Shown piece by piece: positions 61,457-64,000 of a stretch of DNA of 64,000 nucleotides (the first letter of the stretch is position 1; each line of letters starts with the position of its first letter). Made by a program: the position numbers and the translations under genes. Below the pieces are notes generated by a model. It was not told the DNA's origin, searched no databases, and saw nothing but the letters and a program-made list of their open reading frames with translations. The stretch is from Castellaniella sp034674885. GTDB taxonomy: Bacteria; Pseudomonadota; Gammaproteobacteria; Burkholderiales; Burkholderiaceae_B. Where the stretch lies: contig NZ_JAUCDS010000009.1 of NCBI RefSeq assembly GCF_034674885.1, forward strand, positions 51,432 to 115,431, given 5' to 3'.

Positions 61457-62914
61457 TCAAGAAGCCGTGCCGCCCACCGTCAGCCCGTCGATGCGCAGGG
61501 TGGGCATCCCGACACCGACAGGCACGCTCTGGCCTTCCTTGCCGCAGGTGCCCACGCCGGAATCCAGGGCCAGGTCATGACCGATCATGCCGATGCGGCG
61601 CATGGCGTCTGGGCCGCTGCCGATCAAGGTGGCACCTTTGACCGGATGAGTGACCTTGCCTTTTTCGATCAGGTAGGCCTCGGAAGCCGAGAACACGAAT
61701 TTCCCGCTGGTGATATCCACCTGCCCACCACCGAAATTCACGGCGTACAGGCCGCGATCGACGGAAGCGATGATCTCCTGCGGATCGGCCTTGCCCGCCA
61801 GCATGTAGGTATTGGTCATGCGCGGCATGGGCAGGTGCGCGTAGGATTCACGCCGCCCGTTGCCGGTGGGCGCCTGCTTCATCAACCGTGCATTCAGAGA
61901 GTCCTGCATATAGCCGCGCAAGATGCCGTCCTCGATCAGCACATTGTGCTGGGTAGGATGGCCTTCGTCATCGACGTTCAAGGAACCGCGCCGATCCTGC
62001 AGGGTGCCGTCGTCGACCACTGTCACGCCGCGCGAGGCGACCCGTTCGCCGATGCGCCCGGAAAAGACGCTGGATCCCTTGCGGTTGAAGTCGCCTTCCA
62101 GGCCGTGGCCGACAGCCTCGTGCAGCAGAATGCCGGGCCAGCCCGACCCCAGCACGACGGTCATCTGGCCGGCCGGGGCCGGCCGGGCCTGCAGATTGAC
62201 CCGAGCCTCGTGCACGGCGCGATCCACGTAGCCACGCAGGATATCGTCGGTGAAATAGGCCAGGCCGGTACGTCCGCCCCCGCCGCCATGCCCCATTTCG
62301 CGCCGGCCTTTGCGTTCGGCAATCACCGTCACCGACAGGCGCACCAGCGGGCGTACGTCGGCCACCAGACGCCCGTCGCTGCCGGCCACCAGGATGACGT
62401 CATATTCAGCGGCCAGCCCTGCCATGACCTGGATGATCTCCGGGTCCGCAGCGCGCGCCATGGCTTCGACGCGTTCCAGCAGGGCGACTTTGTCCGGCGC
62501 CGACAGGGAGTCCACAGGGTTCACGGCAGGATACAGATGATGGGGCGTATCCAGCCCCCCATCCACCCGCCGCCGCCCCGCCCCCTGGCGGGCAATCGTG
62601 CGCACGGCCTGGGCGGACGACAACAGCGCGGCCGGCGACAGGCTGTCGGAATAGGCGAAAGCGGTCTTTTCCCCGCTGACGGCCCGCACGCCAACCCCCT
62701 GGTCGATGGAAAAGCTGCCGGTCTTGACGATGCCTTCTTCCAGGCTCCAGCCCTCGGAGCAGCTGTACTGGAAATACAGATCTGCATAATCGACCCGGTG
62801 GGTATGGATTTCGGACAAGGCCCGCGCCAAGTGGGATTCATCCAGCCCCCAGGGATCCAGCAGCAGGGAACGCGCGGTATTCAGGGCATCCAGGCCCGGT
62901 TCAATCACTTTCAT
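61457..62914 (-). CDS. tldD: TldD metalloprotease subunit
   Basis: Subunit of the TldD/TldE zinc protease that processes modified peptides and antitoxins; 485 residues. The metal motif HEAVGH lies in WPGILLHEAVGHGLEGDF; FSRKG-like segment FNRKGSSVFSGRIGERV and DYADLYFQYSCSEGWSLEEG are typical. No tldE (pmbA) is in the window. Twenty-two bases downstream of the nitrilase-family gene, probably one operon. Confidence 0.95.
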   Translation of the reverse strand: MKVIEPGLDALNTARSLLLDPWGLDESHLARALSEIHTHRVDYADLYFQYSCSEGWSLEEGIVKTGSFSIDQGVGVRAVSGEKTAFAYSDSLSPAALLSSAQAVRTIARQGAGRRRVDGGLDTPHHLYPAVNPVDSLSAPDKVALLERVEAMARAADPEIIQVMAGLAAEYDVILVAGSDGRLVADVRPLVRLSVTVIAERKGRREMGHGGGGGRTGLAYFTDDILRGYVDRAVHEARVNLQARPAPAGQMTVVLGSGWPGILLHEAVGHGLEGDFNRKGSSVFSGRIGERVASRGVTVVDDGTLQDRRGSLNVDDEGHPTQHNVLIEDGILRGYMQDSLNARLMKQAPTGNGRRESYAHLPMPRMTNTYMLAGKADPQEIIASVDRGLYAVNFGGGQVDITSGKFVFSASEAYLIEKGKVTHPVKGATLIGSGPDAMRRIGMIGHDLALDSGVGTCGKEGQSVPVGVGMPTLRIDGLTVGGTAS

Positions 62915-62936
62915 CGGCTACAACCTATAGACAACA

Positions 62937-63749
62937 TCACATGACCCGGTGCCGCAGGGCCGGCAGCGATTGCCGCACGGACGCCAAGCGGCCGGCATCC
63001 AGCACCCCTGCCGCGAAACCGGGTCCCTCGGGCAGGCAGTCCAGCACATCGCCCCAGGGATCGATCAGCATCGAATGCCCCCAGGTGCGGCGGCCGTTTT
63101 CATGAACACCCCCTTGGGCGCTGGCCAGCACGTAGCACTGGTTCTCGATCGCGCGAGCGCGCAGCAGGACTTCCCAGTGTACCGAACCCGTGGTGTAGGT
63201 GAAAGCCGCCGGCAGCACCATCAGGCGCACATCCCCCTGGGCCCGGAAGAATTCCGGAAAACGCAGGTCGTAGCATATCCCCAGCGCCACTCGCCCGAAC
63301 GGCAATTCGAATACCTGCGGCGGGGCGTCGCCCGGCTGGATGGCGATGGATTCATCATACGTTTCGGCGCCTTTCTGGAAACCGAATAAATGAATCTTGT
63401 CGTAGCGGGCGCACAGTTCGCCGCTTGGGCCATAGACCAGGCAGGCATTGTAAATACGCTGCACATCCGGACTGCGCAACGGCAATGTCCCGCCCACCAG
63501 CCAGATGCCGTGCTGTTTCGCCTGCTGCGACAAAAATCCCTGAATGGGCCCTTCGCCCGGAGTTTCCGCCAATGCCAGCTTATCCCGGTCCTGACGTCCC
63601 ATGAAACAGAAATATTCAGGCAATGCAACCAGCCGTGCGCCGCCCTGGGCCGCCCGCGCAATCCAGTGCGCCGCCTGCTGCAGATTATCCTGAACCGACA
63701 AACCGGCCACCATCTGCACAGCCGCTACTGAAAGAAAATCATCCTGCAT
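62937..63749 (-). CDS. Nitrilase-superfamily amidohydrolase (Nit/YbeM type)
   Basis: Carbon-nitrogen hydrolase, 270 residues. Catalytic triad: Glu in VALPEYFCF, Lys in ARYDKIHLF, Cys in LGICYDLRFPEFFR. This subgroup includes deaminated-glutathione amidase and omega-amidase, which repair transamination side products. The ATG at 63749 (MQDDFLSVAAVQM) is chosen by homology; upstream codons lie in the promoter. Next to tldD, as in other beta-proteobacteria. Confidence 0.9.
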   Translation of the reverse strand: MQDDFLSVAAVQMVAGLSVQDNLQQAAHWIARAAQGGARLVALPEYFCFMGRQDRDKLALAETPGEGPIQGFLSQQAKQHGIWLVGGTLPLRSPDVQRIYNACLVYGPSGELCARYDKIHLFGFQKGAETYDESIAIQPGDAPPQVFELPFGRVALGICYDLRFPEFFRAQGDVRLMVLPAAFTYTTGSVHWEVLLRARAIENQCYVLASAQGGVHENGRRTWGHSMLIDPWGDVLDCLPEGPGFAAGVLDAGRLASVRQSLPALRHRVM

Positions 63750-63939
63750 ATTCAAGCATCCCTGCCCCGGCGGGGCCCACGATTCAATATCTGATACAAA
63801 TGTCATTACGGCATAAACTGCACAAAAGAGTCAAAATCCGATTAAAATCCGAAACTACCCTGGATCGGGATCGCTTAACTCGAAAAATCAGCGTTCCTGA
63901 ATATCAGCCAGGCTCATATCCCTACTTTCGGAGCACCGA

Positions 63940-64000
63940 ATGGCTCGTACCAGTTACGCCTCGCAAAAAACCCGGCTGGAAAAAGAAAAAGCCAAAATCG
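63940..64000 (+). CDS. Start of an H-NS-like nucleoid protein gene, cut by the window end
   Basis: Only 20 codons are present: MARTSYASQKTRLEKEKAKI. GGAG lies six bases before the ATG. The lysine/glutamate-rich helical start resembles beta-proteobacterial H-NS family proteins (BpH3-like), but too little is visible to be certain. The 190 bp upstream are AT-rich and contain AAAATCCGA twice, 11 bp apart (63833 and 63844), perhaps part of the promoter. Confidence 0.55.
   Translation, partial: MARTSYASQKTRLEKEKAKI

Overview
The window reads as a chromosomal segment of a GC-rich betaproteobacterium of the order Burkholderiales, most likely family Alcaligenaceae (Bordetella / Achromobacter / Castellaniella / Pusillimonas type). 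The evidence is the gene order ndk-rlmN-rodZ-ispG-hisS-yfgM-bamB-der-hisC-hfq-hflX-hflK-hflC-hisZ-purA, the rpsU-dnaG-rpoD block, a RpoD with an Ala/Lys-rich N-terminus, and a large 4,5-cleavage (meta) protocatechuate operon. No tRNA, rRNA, insertion sequence, phage gene or CRISPR array was seen.

Layout. 1-1.8 kb: tail of an ABC-2 exporter operon. 1.8-5.6 kb: a class V aminotransferase, then an EAL-like/HDOD protein translationally coupled to a BenE-type benzoate transporter. 5.6-18.6 kb: a continuous minus-strand operon ligU-ligJ-ligK-ligI-ligA-ligB-ligC, followed by a branched-chain-amino-acid-type ABC transporter (binding protein, two permeases, two ATPases, one fused to a hemerythrin domain) and a vanillin-type aldehyde dehydrogenase. 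A LysR regulator is divergent at 18.7 kb. 19.7-25.7 kb: a 6PGDH-like dehydrogenase, an aldo/keto reductase, a second binding protein, vanB, vanA and a MarR regulator, all on the minus strand. 25.8-31 kb: an alpha/beta hydrolase, a second two-subunit LigAB-type dioxygenase, an AraC regulator, pobA and a second AraC regulator. 31-34.7 kb: an AldB-type aldehyde dehydrogenase with a divergent AcoR-like sigma-54 activator. 34.8 kb to the end is almost wholly housekeeping: rpoD-dnaG-rpsU, a phosphoribosyltransferase, purA, hisZ, hflCKX, hfq, hisC, der, bamB, yfgM, hisS, ispG, rodZ, rlmN, ndk, valS, an acyl-CoA ligase, pncB, tldD, a nitrilase-family amidase and the first codons of an H-NS-like gene.

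How it works together. The accessory half is a lignin-aromatics module. Vanillin is oxidised to vanillate, VanAB demethylates this to protocatechuate, and PobA hydroxylates 4-hydroxybenzoate to the same compound. LigAB, LigC, LigI, LigU, LigJ and LigK then carry protocatechuate to pyruvate plus oxaloacetate. Uptake is probably served by the one ABC permease/ATPase set with two paralogous binding proteins, one in the lig operon and one behind vanAB. A LysR-type box occurs both in front of the lig operon and in front of the reductase pair. A different 25-bp element precedes both AraC genes.

The points most worth a second look are the ABC ATPase-hemerythrin fusion, the two shared regulatory elements, the second dioxygenase, and a two-copy extragenic hairpin repeat with a covarying stem, one copy of which forms the 5' leader of hflX.
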